Notes under the pieces: model-generated | Seen by the model: the letters and a program-made list of their open reading frames with translations, nothing else | Database searches by the model: none | Told to the model about the DNA's origin: nothing | Position numbers and translations under genes: made by a program | Shown: piece after piece, positions 8,363 to 17,844 of the stretch | Numbering within the stretch: the stretch's first letter is position 1 | How the letters are laid out: the number at the start of each line of letters is the position of its first letter | Origin: Enhydrobacter aerosaccus | Lineage (GTDB): Bacteria > Pseudomonadota > Alphaproteobacteria > Reyranellales > Reyranellaceae | Length of the DNA stretch: 57,156 nucleotides | NCBI GenBank assembly: GCA_903915535.1 | Contig: CAIWTJ010000200.1 | Location: 1-57,156 of the forward strand | Direction of reading: 5' to 3'

Positions 8363-8985
8363 CAGCGTCCGCTGTCGAAGGCGAGCTTGGCGGCGAGCCC
8401 GCCGAACACCGTTCCCAGGAAATACTGCGGCCAGCGGCTTTGGCCGATGACCGCGCGCCGCAGGCGGCTTGCCGTCACGATCACCGCGCCATTGACCGCG
8501 AGGCCGATCGCGTTGAGGACGGTGGCCAGAAGCATGATCTGCAGCGCAACCGAACCCGCCTCGGGCCGCACGAACTGCGGGAACAGCGCCAGCACGAAGA
8601 GCGCCATCTTCGGATTGAGCAGGTTGGTGAGCAGGCCCTGGCGGAACACTGTGACGATCGAATAGCGCGGCAGACCGATGGTCGTGACGAGGCTCGTGCC
8701 CGGCGACCGGAACGCCTTCCACGCGAGGAAGAGAAGGTAAGCAGCGCCCGCATAGCGCACCGCGTCGTAGGCGACCGGCACGGCGAGAAAGAGCTGCGAC
8801 AGGCCCAAGGCGGCAGCAAGCGCGTGGCAGTAGGTGCCGGCCTGGATGCCGGCCAAAGTCGCGAAGCCCGAGCCCTTGCCCTGCGTGGCACTGCGCGAGG
8901 CGATCAGCAGCATGTCCGGGCCGGGCGTCGCGGTCAGCGCGAGGCAGGCTACCGAAAAGAGCGCGAGAGTGGAGAAATCGAGCAT
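8362..8985 (-). CDS. LysE/RhtB family translocator
   Basis: Inner-membrane exporter of the LysE superfamily (207 aa, six predicted helices), which in characterised members exports amino acids such as lysine, threonine or homoserine lactones. The family start MLDFSTLALFSVACLALTATPGPDMLL is visible, with the conserved TPGPD motif, and the LLNPKMALFVLALFPQFV segment follows near the middle. Its stop overlaps the AraC start, and it lies 35 bp downstream of the peptide ABC ATPase. In a peptide-breakdown locus it may relieve excess amino acids after hydrolysis; this is inference. Confidence 0.88.
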   Translation of the reverse strand: MLDFSTLALFSVACLALTATPGPDMLLIASRSATQGKGSGFATLAGIQAGTYCHALAAALGLSQLFLAVPVAYDAVRYAGAAYLLFLAWKAFRSPGTSLVTTIGLPRYSIVTVFRQGLLTNLLNPKMALFVLALFPQFVRPEAGSVALQIMLLATVLNAIGLAVNGAVIVTASRLRRAVIGQSRWPQYFLGTVFGGLAAKLAFDSGR

Positions 8986-9020
8986 GACGGTCGGGCCTCC
9001 GGGGCCCGATCGTATCTCGT

Positions 9021-10651
<1,631 letters not shown>

Positions 10652-10652
<1 letters not shown>

Positions 10653-11590
10653 CAGACCTTTTTGCTCATCTTTGGATCGAGCGTGTCGCGCAGACCGTCG
10701 CCCATGATGTTGATCGCCAGCACCGTGAAAGCAAGGAAGATGCCGGGGTAGAGGATGTTGTGCGGGAACACGCGGAACAGGGTGCGGCCCTCGGCCATGA
10801 TGTTGCCCCAGCTCGGCGTTTCCGGCGGGATGCCGATGCCCAGGAAGCTCAAGATCGCCTCGGTCAGGATCGCGGCGGCGGCGGTGAAGGTCGCCTGCAC
10901 GATCAGCGGTGCGATGGTGTTGGGCAGGATGTGGCGGAACAGCAGGATCCAGGTCGGCGTGCCGACGGAGATGGCGCCTTCGACATAGGGCTCCTCGCGC
11001 ACGGTGAGCACGATCGAGCGCACCAGGCGCACGACTCTGGGTACATCGGGAATGACGATGGCGAAGATCACGGTGATGAGGCCGGCGCGCCAGATCGAGA
11101 CCAGCGCGATGGCGAGCAAGATGCCCGGGATCGCCATCAGTCCGTCCATGATGCGCATGATGATGCTGTCGGCCCACCTCACGTATCCCGAGATCAGGCC
11201 GATCACGAGGCCCATGCCGACGGCGCAGATCGCGACCGAGACGCCCACCATCAGCGACACGCGCGTGCCGTAGAGCACACGGCTGTAGACGTCGCGGCCC
11301 AGGCTGTCGGTGCCCATGATGACCGTGCGCTTGGCCGACGTACCGTCTTCCAGCTTGTAGGTGATCTCGGTGCCCGGCTTCTTGTTGCGCGAGGCCGGAT
11401 CGATGCGCGTCGGATCCACCGTGCCCAGCACCGGCGCGGCGATGGCGATGAACAGCATCACCAGCAGGATCACGCCGCCGAAGATGACGGACGTATTGCG
11501 GATGGCGAGCTGCCACAGCGGGCGGCGCTTGTTCGACGCCGCCGCAATCGAGGCGGAATCGACGATGTCGTCAGGAACTATCGCGCTCAA
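10652..11590 (-). CDS. Peptide ABC transporter permease (DppC/OppC-like)
   Basis: Inner-membrane permease of the dipeptide/oligopeptide/nickel family (312 aa). It has an N-terminal cytoplasmic stretch, a first membrane helix at about 35-55, a periplasmic loop containing DSLGRDVYSRVLYGTRVSL, which is typical of DppC, and the C-terminal EAA region seen in AILTEAILSFLGIGIPPETP followed by MGDGLRDTLDPK. The start codon is TTG, overlapping the stop of the DppB-like gene; no ATG fits better. The downstream ATPase start overlaps its own stop, so translation of the three genes is coupled. Confidence 0.92.
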
Positions 11591-12528
11591 TAACGGATCC
11601 TCGGGTCGAACAGGGTGTAGCTGATGTCGATCAGGAGATTGACCACAACGTAGACGACGGAGAACAGCAGGATCACCGTCTGGATGGTCGGGAAGTCACG
11701 GCTCAGCACCGCCTCGACGGTGAGACGGCCGAGGCCCGGCAGGCCGAACACGCTTTCCGTTACCACCGCGCCGCCCATCAGCAGCGCGATGCCGATGCCG
11801 ATCACGGTCAGGATCGGCACCGCGGCGTTGCGCAGGGCATGGCGCATCAGCACGACGCGGTTGGACAGGCCCTTGGCGCGGGCGGTGCGGATGTAATCCT
11901 CGTTCAGCACTTCGAGCACGGACGCGCGCGTGATGCGGGCGACCAGTGCGATATAGATGACGCCCAGGGTCGTGCTGGGAAGGACCATGCGCTCGAGGAA
12001 GCCCCAGAAGTCGACGCCGATGCGGATATAGCCCTGCACAGGCAGCCAGCCGAGTTCGATCGCGAAGACGTAGATCAGGCAGTAGCCGATCACGAAGGAG
12101 GGCACCGAGAAGCCCAGCACCGACAGGCCCATGACGAAGCGGTCCAGGATCGAGCCCTGCTTGTAGGCGGCGATCACGCCCAGCGGAATGGCGGCGCTCA
12201 GCGCCACGACCAGGGTGCAGACAGCCAGCGCCAGGGTCGGCTCGATACGCTGGGCGATCAACTCGGCCACGGTTTTCTTGAAGAAGTAACTCTCGCCGAA
12301 ATTGCCCTGCAGGATGTCGCCCATCCAGATCCCGAACTGCTGCCAGATCGGCAGGGTGAGGCCCAGCTTCTCGCGGATCATGGCGATCTGGTCGGACGTC
12401 GCATTGTCGCCCGCGATGACCGCGGCGGGATCGCCGGGCGTCAGCCGCAGCATCAGGAAGACGAACACGGCCACAACCCCGAGAACGGGGACGATGGCGA
12501 TCAGACGTCGGGCGATGAAATCGAGCAT
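11587..12528 (-). CDS. Peptide ABC transporter permease (DppB/OppB-like)
   Basis: Inner-membrane permease (313 aa) pairing with the DppC-like protein. It starts MLDFIARRLIAIVPVLGVV, the standard DppB N-terminal helix, followed by RLTPGDPA, GNFGESYFFKKTV and the EAA loop region NEDYIRTARAKGLSNRVVLMRHALRN. It ends YTLFDPRIRY, the usual family ending. The ATG is preceded by GGAG four bases upstream. It follows the binding-protein gene at 12582, with a long hairpin in the 53-bp gap. Confidence 0.93.
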   Translation of the reverse strand: MLDFIARRLIAIVPVLGVVAVFVFLMLRLTPGDPAAVIAGDNATSDQIAMIREKLGLTLPIWQQFGIWMGDILQGNFGESYFFKKTVAELIAQRIEPTLALAVCTLVVALSAAIPLGVIAAYKQGSILDRFVMGLSVLGFSVPSFVIGYCLIYVFAIELGWLPVQGYIRIGVDFWGFLERMVLPSTTLGVIYIALVARITRASVLEVLNEDYIRTARAKGLSNRVVLMRHALRNAAVPILTVIGIGIALLMGGAVVTESVFGLPGLGRLTVEAVLSRDFPTIQTVILLFSVVYVVVNLLIDISYTLFDPRIRY

Positions 12529-12546
12529 GAGTCTCCAGAATGAGGA

Positions 12547-12572
12547 CGCCGTCCCGGCAATCCGGGACGGCG
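12547..12572. repeat. Intercistronic hairpin between binding-protein and permease genes
   Basis: CGCCGTCCCGG (12547-12557) and its exact complement (12562-12572) form an 11-bp GC-rich stem with a CAAT loop. It sits just after the stop of the binding-protein gene and before the permease. There is no T-run on the leftward strand, so it is not a simple terminator. Hairpins in this position commonly protect the upstream message and raise binding-protein levels over membrane subunits, as in malE-malF. Confidence 0.6.
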
Positions 12573-12581
12573 GTGCAAAGA

Positions 12582-14183
12582 TCAGGCCTTTTCGATGTTC
12601 CACATAACGGGGACCGGCGCCTTCAGCCAACCCTTGATGGCAGTGCGCGCCGCGCCCGGTCCGTACCACTGGCCGACCCAGCCGTACTGCGCCGTCTCGA
12701 TGGCGCGGTTCTGCACGGCTTCGGCCAACTTCTTGGCCTTCGCCGGGTCGGTTTCCTTGGCGTAGCTGTCGCGCAGCTTTTCGATCTCCGGATCGGTCGG
12801 CCAGCCAAACCACGACTTCTCGCCCAGGGCCACCATGTAGCTGTTGGAGATCGGGTTCAGGATGTCGGCGGCCACGGTGAAGGTGTGGAAGAGATTCCAG
12901 CCGCCCTGGTTGGCCGGCTCCTTCTTGGTGCGGCGTGTGACGACGGTCTGCCAGTCCATCGACTGCATGTCGACCTTGAAGCCGCCCTTCTCGAGCTGCG
13001 ACTTCGTGACCGGCGCCATGTTGGTGAGCACCGGAAGGGTCGTCGACTGCATCAGCACGATCGGGGTGCCGTCGTAGCCGGCTTCCTTCAGCAGCGCTTT
13101 GGCCTTTTCATAGTTCGGCTTGATGAACAGTCCATCCGGCGCCTCGAACGCATTGGGAGTGCCGGCGATGAAGGCGGCCGAGCTCACCTTGTAGTACTGG
13201 GGCTCGCCCACCGTCGCCTTGAGATATTCCTCCTGCTCGATGCAGAGCAGTGCGGCCTGGCGGATCTTGGGGTTGTTGAACGGCGGGACCACGTGGTTCA
13301 TGCGATAGACGAACTGCTGGCCGAGCGGATTCCAGTCGACCATCTGAAGGCTCTTCTCCTTCTTCATGACCGGGATCAGGTCATGCGGCGGCTGTTCGAT
13401 CAGGTCGATCTCGCCCGCGATGATCGCGTTCACCTGCTGTTGCGGGTCGGGCATCTCGATGATCTCGACGCGGTCGACCTTCACCACCTTGCCACCCGAC
13501 AGGCCCGAGGGCGCCTCGGCGCGCGGCTTGTACTTGGCGTTCTTGACGTAGACGTGCTTCTCGCCGGGCTTGGATTCGGCGTTCACGTAGATGAACGGGC
13601 CCGAGCCCATCTGGCTGTCGATCTGCTTGAACGCATCGGTCTCGGCGACCTTCTTCGGCATCATGAAGGGCACGTTCGACGACGGCTTGCCGAGCGACTC
13701 GAGCACCAGGCCGTACGGCTCTTTCAGCTTCATGGTGAAGGTCTTGGCGTCGATCGCCTTGAACTCCGCCACGAAGTCCATGAGCTTGAGGCCCATCGGG
13801 TCTCGCTTGCCCCAGCGCTGGATCGAGGGAATGCAGTCCTCCGACGTGACCGGCGTGCCGTCATGCCATTCGAGACCGTCGCGGAGCGTGAAGGTCCACA
13901 GCGTCTTGTCGGCCGACACTTCGTACTTGTCGACCATCTGCGGCTTCACTTCGTTGTTCGCGTCCATCGAGAACAGCGTGTCGTAGATGAAGTAGCCGTG
14001 CGTGCGCGTGACGTAAGCCGTCGTCCAGATCGGATCGAGGATCGTCATGTTGCCGTTCTGCACGAACTTCAGGACCTTGTCGGCTGCGTGGGCCTTTCTG
14101 GTCGTCGTGGCGCCGCCTGCCGCGACCACGGCGCCCGCTGTCAATGCACCGAACGTACGCCGCTTGATTCCTGTCTTCTTCAT
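12582..14183 (-). CDS. Peptide-type ABC transporter substrate-binding protein (second of a pair)
   Basis: SBP_bac_5 (DppA/OppA-like) periplasmic protein, 533 aa. The N-terminus carries a Tat-type signal (KRRTFGALTAGAVVAAGG) ending near KAHA. Core blocks include DPIWTTAYVTRTHGYFIYDT, the family loop WTFTLRDGLEWHDGTPVTSED and PFMMPKKVAET. The ATG has GGAGGGG nine bases upstream; an upstream in-frame Met lacks a site. It is clearly paralogous to the gene at 14292-15884 and lies in the same operon, so the transporter has two binding proteins, probably with different ligand ranges. Confidence 0.92.
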   Translation of the reverse strand: MKKTGIKRRTFGALTAGAVVAAGGATTTRKAHAADKVLKFVQNGNMTILDPIWTTAYVTRTHGYFIYDTLFSMDANNEVKPQMVDKYEVSADKTLWTFTLRDGLEWHDGTPVTSEDCIPSIQRWGKRDPMGLKLMDFVAEFKAIDAKTFTMKLKEPYGLVLESLGKPSSNVPFMMPKKVAETDAFKQIDSQMGSGPFIYVNAESKPGEKHVYVKNAKYKPRAEAPSGLSGGKVVKVDRVEIIEMPDPQQQVNAIIAGEIDLIEQPPHDLIPVMKKEKSLQMVDWNPLGQQFVYRMNHVVPPFNNPKIRQAALLCIEQEEYLKATVGEPQYYKVSSAAFIAGTPNAFEAPDGLFIKPNYEKAKALLKEAGYDGTPIVLMQSTTLPVLTNMAPVTKSQLEKGGFKVDMQSMDWQTVVTRRTKKEPANQGGWNLFHTFTVAADILNPISNSYMVALGEKSWFGWPTDPEIEKLRDSYAKETDPAKAKKLAEAVQNRAIETAQYGWVGQWYGPGAARTAIKGWLKAPVPVMWNIEKA

Positions 14184-14251
14184 AACGCCCCTCCAGTTTT
14201 TATGTTCTTCCATCGAGGAAAGCAGGCCCCCAGCCCGCTCTCGTCGATGGA

Positions 14252-14282
14252 CGCGCGGGGCCCTTTTCAGGAGCCCCGCGCG
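14252..14282. repeat. Hairpin between the two paralogous binding-protein genes
   Basis: CGCGCGGGGC (14252-14261) and its exact complement (14273-14282) make a 10-bp stem with an 11-base loop, directly downstream of the first binding-protein stop at 14292 on the leftward strand. No T-run follows on the leftward strand. It is like the hairpin after the second binding-protein gene, and a transcript-stability role is likely for both. Confidence 0.55.
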
Positions 14283-14291
14283 CCGTCGTCG

Positions 14292-15884
14292 CTACTTCTT
14301 GGTCATGTTCCAGAACACCGGCGCCGGCGCCACCATCATGCCGTCCAGGCTCGTGCGCAGCACGGCCGGCTGGTACCACTGGCCGAGGATGACGTGGGTC
14401 GGATGATCGACCCAGTACTTCTGCAGGTCGATGGCGATCTGCTTCTGCTTGGCGGGATCGCTCTCCTTGGCGTAGCCGTCGCGCATCTTCTCGATCTGCT
14501 CGTCGCACGGCCAGCCGAACATCGCCTTGTCGCACGAGGCGTTGAAGAAGCCCGCCATCACCGGATTGAGGATGTCTGCGGCGACCCACGAGGTCAGCAT
14601 CAGGTTCCAGCCGCCCTTGTCCGGCGCGTCCTTCTTGACGCGGCGCGCGACGACCGACTGCCAGTCGCTCGACTGCATGTCGACCTTGAAGCCCGCCGCC
14701 TCGAGCTGGGACTTGGCGACCGGCGCGAGGTTGGTCAGCACCTGCAGGTCGGTCGACTGCAGCAGCACGATCGGCGTGCCGTCGTAGCCGGCTTCCTTCA
14801 GCAGCTCCTTGGCCTTGGCTGCGTTCTGGTTCAGCACGTCGGCCATGCCCTCTTCGCTCGCCAGCGGCGTGCCGCAGATGAACACGGCCTTGCAGACCTT
14901 GTAGTATTTCGAATCGCCGATCGTGGCCTTGAGGAAGTCCTCCTGGCCGAACGCGACCATCACGGCGTGGCGGATCTTGGCGTTGTCGAACGGCTTCTGG
15001 ATCTGGTTGAAGCGCATGACGTACTGGTTGCCGAGCGGATTGAACTCGACCAGCTTGACGTTCTTGTCCTTGGCCAGCAGCGGCAGCAGATCGGTGCTGG
15101 GCTGCTCGATCATGTCGATCTCGCCGTTCTGCAGGGCCGCGATCTGGGTCTGCGAGTCGGGCATGGCGATCCACTCGACGCGGTCGACCTTCACGACCTT
15201 GCCGCCGGCCAGGCCCGAGGCGGGCTCGGCGCGGGGCTTGTAGGCCGGGTTCTTCGTGAACACGACCTTCTCGCCGGGCTTCCATTCCTTGGCGATGAAC
15301 AGGAACGGGCCGGAGCCGATCACGTCCTCGACCTTGATCTGGGTGTTGGGGTCGGTCTCGGCCGTCTGCTTCGGCATCATGAACGGCACGTTCGACGACG
15401 GCTTGCCGAGCGACTGCAGCACCAGACCGTAAGGCTCCTTCATCTTCATCTTGAAGGTCTTGTCGTCGACCTTCTCGAAGCCGGCGACCGAGCCCAGCAT
15501 CTTCTGGCCCATCGAGTCGCGCGCGGCCCAGCGCTTGATCGACGCGATGCAGTCGTCGGAGGTGACCGGCTTGCCGTCCGACCAGACGAGGCCATCGCGC
15601 AGGGTGAAGGACCAGGTGAGCTTGTCGGCCGAGACGTCGTACTTGTCGACCATCTGCGGCTTGACGTCGAATTTCTCGTCCATGGCGAAGAGCGTGTCCC
15701 ACACCATGTAGCCGAAGTTTCGCTGGATGTAGGCCGTGGTCCAGATCGGGTCGAGAATCTTCACGTCCGAGTGCATGACCGCCTTGATGGTCTGTGCCCC
15801 GGCTGGTGCCGCGATGGCGCCCATCAGGCCGCCAACGCTCACGGCAACGGCCAACGCCGCAACCGACTTCCTGACATCGATCAT
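14292..15884 (-). CDS. Peptide-type ABC transporter substrate-binding protein (first of a pair)
   Basis: SBP_bac_5 family protein of 530 aa with a Sec signal peptide ending about APAGAQ. Its conserved blocks mirror those of the downstream paralogue: DPIWTTAYIQRNFGYMVWDT, WSFTLRDGLVWSDGKPVTSD, PFMMPKQTAETD and GGKVVKVDRVEWIAMPDSQT. The C-terminal thirds also align closely (GGWNLM, AADILNPV, FGWPCDEQIEKMRDGYAKE). It is the first gene of the leftward peptide locus, with 127 bp upstream to the lipoprotein gene. The pair looks like a tandem duplication followed by divergence; the leader peptides differ (Sec here, Tat-like in the second). Confidence 0.92.
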   Translation of the reverse strand: MIDVRKSVAALAVAVSVGGLMGAIAAPAGAQTIKAVMHSDVKILDPIWTTAYIQRNFGYMVWDTLFAMDEKFDVKPQMVDKYDVSADKLTWSFTLRDGLVWSDGKPVTSDDCIASIKRWAARDSMGQKMLGSVAGFEKVDDKTFKMKMKEPYGLVLQSLGKPSSNVPFMMPKQTAETDPNTQIKVEDVIGSGPFLFIAKEWKPGEKVVFTKNPAYKPRAEPASGLAGGKVVKVDRVEWIAMPDSQTQIAALQNGEIDMIEQPSTDLLPLLAKDKNVKLVEFNPLGNQYVMRFNQIQKPFDNAKIRHAVMVAFGQEDFLKATIGDSKYYKVCKAVFICGTPLASEEGMADVLNQNAAKAKELLKEAGYDGTPIVLLQSTDLQVLTNLAPVAKSQLEAAGFKVDMQSSDWQSVVARRVKKDAPDKGGWNLMLTSWVAADILNPVMAGFFNASCDKAMFGWPCDEQIEKMRDGYAKESDPAKQKQIAIDLQKYWVDHPTHVILGQWYQPAVLRTSLDGMMVAPAPVFWNMTKK

Positions 15885-15915
15885 CGAGTGCCTCTCCCTT
15901 GTCCCCGTTTATCTC

Positions 15916-15931
15916 TGCAAAATTCGAGCCG
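15916..15931 (-). promoter_or_regulatory. Possible sigma-54 promoter for the peptide transporter
   Basis: On the leftward strand CGGCTC, five bases, TTGCA matches the -12 element fully and the -24 element at four of six positions, with canonical spacing between GG and GC. It would start the message about 20 bases before the ATG at 15884. Weaker than the elements at 1671 and 20709; chance similarity is possible. Confidence 0.3.
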
Positions 15932-16011
15932 TCCCCGGCCGACAGTAGCAGCCGGAGGCCCCCCTCTGACAAGCCGATTCAGGCCGTGCGCAAGGTCGTG
16001 CGACAGCGCGA

Positions 16012-17022
16012 CTAACGCGCCTTGTTCAGTGCTTTTTCAAGGAGTTCGAGGACGCCGTCGACGGCCGCCGACGCCACGATGTCGCCGAAGCCCGCCCAGC
16101 TGCCGCGCGTGGCGGCAACCGGCACCGCATTGGACTGCTCGATATTGCCGACTTCCTTGCCGGCGGGGTCGCGGAGCGTCCACTTGATCGTCAGTTGCTG
16201 GGAGCGATCGTCGATCGGCGCCAGGGTCACGACGCCCGTCACGGTGAAGGTGTCGCTGCCGGCCTTGTCGATGACCACGATCTTGCTCGAGCCCAGGGCA
16301 CGGCGCATGGCGGAAAAAAGCTGCTGGTTGCCATCGGAAGGCGCGCCGGTGATCGGCGCCACCATCACCTTGACCTGCGGTGGCGGAGGCGGGGGCGGTG
16401 GGCCGGCCTTGGGATCGCGCGGCACGCCGGCACCGGGCGTCGCGGCCGCGGCCTGGACGGCAGCGTCGGCCGGGTTCTCGGGCACGGTCACGCCGGCGGC
16501 GACGGCGCCCACCGAGCGCGAGCCCGCACTGGGCGTGCGGCCCATCAGGGTGGCGACCCGCGGCGCGGCCTGCTGCGCCATGCGCGACACCAGGGCATCG
16601 CTGGCTTGGGCATAGTCGCTGGGCTGGGTGGTGGTCCTGCTGACGATCGGTCCCTGCACCTTGCCGCCGGCCAGCAGGTACCAGTCGATCGCGATCTCGA
16701 TTCCGGTACCTGAGTCGGCATCGCGCGAGGTCATGGCGCCGGTGATCTTGATCGGTGAACGCGCGGGCTGAAGCGCCGCCACGATGCCGTAGGCCTGCAA
16801 CTCGATCGCGAGCGCGGCGGCCAGGCGCTCGGCCATCTGTTGCGGCATGTTCGCGGGCGTCTCGATCGTGACCTCGGCCACGTCGCGCGGCTGGCGGTCC
16901 GGGCGAAAGACCGGGACGTCGGTGATGTCGTGCTCGAACGGCCGCGGCGGGCTGATGCAGCCCCCGAGAACCGACATCGCGGCCACCGCGAACGCCACCA
17001 GCAGCGCTACATCAAGGCGCAT
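16012..17022 (-). CDS. Predicted lipoprotein of unknown function
   Basis: 336 aa with a lipoprotein signal peptide (hydrophobic ALLVAFAVAAMSV, lipobox LGGC, Cys22). I do not recognise a named family. Two similar alpha/beta stretches can be seen, around 45-165 (MAERLAAALAIELQAYGIVA, then IDWYLLAGGKVQGP) and around 215-330 (FSAMRRALGSSKIVVIDKAG, then IKWTLRDPAGKEVGNIEQ), separated by a low-complexity linker with eight consecutive prolines at 208-215. This hints at an internal duplication of a small envelope domain. It follows pgeF closely, with a possible tiny ORF between. Outer- or inner-membrane location is open. Confidence 0.72.
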   Translation of the reverse strand: MRLDVALLVAFAVAAMSVLGGCISPPRPFEHDITDVPVFRPDRQPRDVAEVTIETPANMPQQMAERLAAALAIELQAYGIVAALQPARSPIKITGAMTSRDADSGTGIEIAIDWYLLAGGKVQGPIVSRTTTQPSDYAQASDALVSRMAQQAAPRVATLMGRTPSAGSRSVGAVAAGVTVPENPADAAVQAAAATPGAGVPRDPKAGPPPPPPPPQVKVMVAPITGAPSDGNQQLFSAMRRALGSSKIVVIDKAGSDTFTVTGVVTLAPIDDRSQQLTIKWTLRDPAGKEVGNIEQSNAVPVAATRGSWAGFGDIVASAAVDGVLELLEKALNKAR

Positions 17023-17075
17023 GTCGCGACCAGGCCGAGCAAACAGCAGACCACCAGGATGATGAAGTACGGCAC
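17007..17075 (-). CDS. Possible 22-residue hydrophobic peptide
   Basis: Between pgeF and the lipoprotein gene a GTG, one base after the pgeF stop, opens a frame encoding VPYFIILVVCCLLGLVATCA plus Leu-Met, a single membrane-span-like peptide with three cysteines. Its last bases overlap the lipoprotein start (17022). It could be translated by coupling to pgeF, but the evidence is only composition and placement. It may be chance. Confidence 0.28.
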   Translation of the reverse strand: MPYFIILVVCCLLGLVATCALM

Positions 17076-17076
17076 G

Positions 17077-17844
17077 TCACTTCTCGAGCGCGATCGCCGA
17101 CAGGCCCCGGCCGTAGTCGCGCACGCCGTCGAGCGTGTTGCGCCGATAAGAAAAGAAGTCGTCGGTCGCTGTCAGCGTGTCGTGACCGGTCGCCGTGGCG
17201 GTGACGCCGACACGCGCGATGCGGCGCACGAGATAGCCCGCGAGATCGAAGATGAAATGGCCGGCGCGCGGCGACGGCTTGAAGAAATCCTTGTTGGCCT
17301 CGTCCTGGGCCAGGAAGGGCGCGGGAAACTCGGGGCCCACTTCGTAGGAGTCGCGGCCGATGCAGGGACCGACCACGACCTTGAGCCGCTCGCGCCGGGC
17401 GCCGAGCTTTTCCATCGCCGCGATCGTGGCTTCGGCCACGCCGCCCAGGGCGCCTTTCCAGCCGGCGTGCGCCGCGCCGATCACCCGCGCCTCGCCGTCG
17501 GCAAACAGGACCGGCGCGCAGTCGGCGGCCATCACGCCCAGCACGACGCCCGGCCGGTCGGTCACCAGCCCGTCGGCCTTGGGCGCGCCGGGCGACGTCC
17601 AGCGCTCGGCGGCGACGGTCATCACGTCGGTCGAATGGATCTGGTGCAGGGTGAGAAGGTCGGGCTCGCCAAGGCCAAAGACCTCCGCGACGCGGCGGCG
17701 GTTCTCGCGCACGTTGTCGGGACTGTCGCCCGAGCCGTAGCCGCAGTTCAGCGACGAATAGAGTCCGGCGCTGATGCCGCCCTTGCGGGTGAAGAAGCGA
17801 TGCTGCACGCCGGAGAGGTCGGCGAGCGGTTTTGCCTGAATCAT
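17077..17844 (-). CDS. pgeF: Peptidoglycan editing factor PgeF (laccase-domain protein, YfiH family)
   Basis: 255-aa member of the YfiH/Cu-oxidase_4 family. E. coli PgeF (YfiH) removes wrongly incorporated residues from UDP-MurNAc-tripeptide precursors; other members act as purine nucleosidases or polyphenol oxidases. Visible motifs are TRKGGISAGLYSSLNCGYGS, TLHQIHSTD, MAADCAPVLFAD, AAHAGWKGALGGV and VVGPCIGRDSYEV, which carry the metal-binding His and Cys residues. Its ATG overlaps the stop of the midA-like gene (ATGA). In this run (lgt, midA, pgeF, lipoprotein) the envelope theme fits the peptidoglycan-editing role. Confidence 0.9.
   Translation of the reverse strand: MIQAKPLADLSGVQHRFFTRKGGISAGLYSSLNCGYGSGDSPDNVRENRRRVAEVFGLGEPDLLTLHQIHSTDVMTVAAERWTSPGAPKADGLVTDRPGVVLGVMAADCAPVLFADGEARVIGAAHAGWKGALGGVAEATIAAMEKLGARRERLKVVVGPCIGRDSYEVGPEFPAPFLAQDEANKDFFKPSPRAGHFIFDLAGYLVRRIARVGVTATATGHDTLTATDDFFSYRRNTLDGVRDYGRGLSAIALEK

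Noticed and set aside
4487-8665. A 1392-codon open frame on the plus strand
   Set aside because: It is a shadow of the M81, serine hydrolase and AraC genes on the other strand, with histidine, arginine and aspartate-rich composition typical of antisense frames in high-GC DNA.
8994-9012. TCGGGCC/GGCCCGA inverted repeat between the ATPase and LysE genes
   Set aside because: Only 7-bp arms, no T-run, and likely chance in GC-rich sequence.
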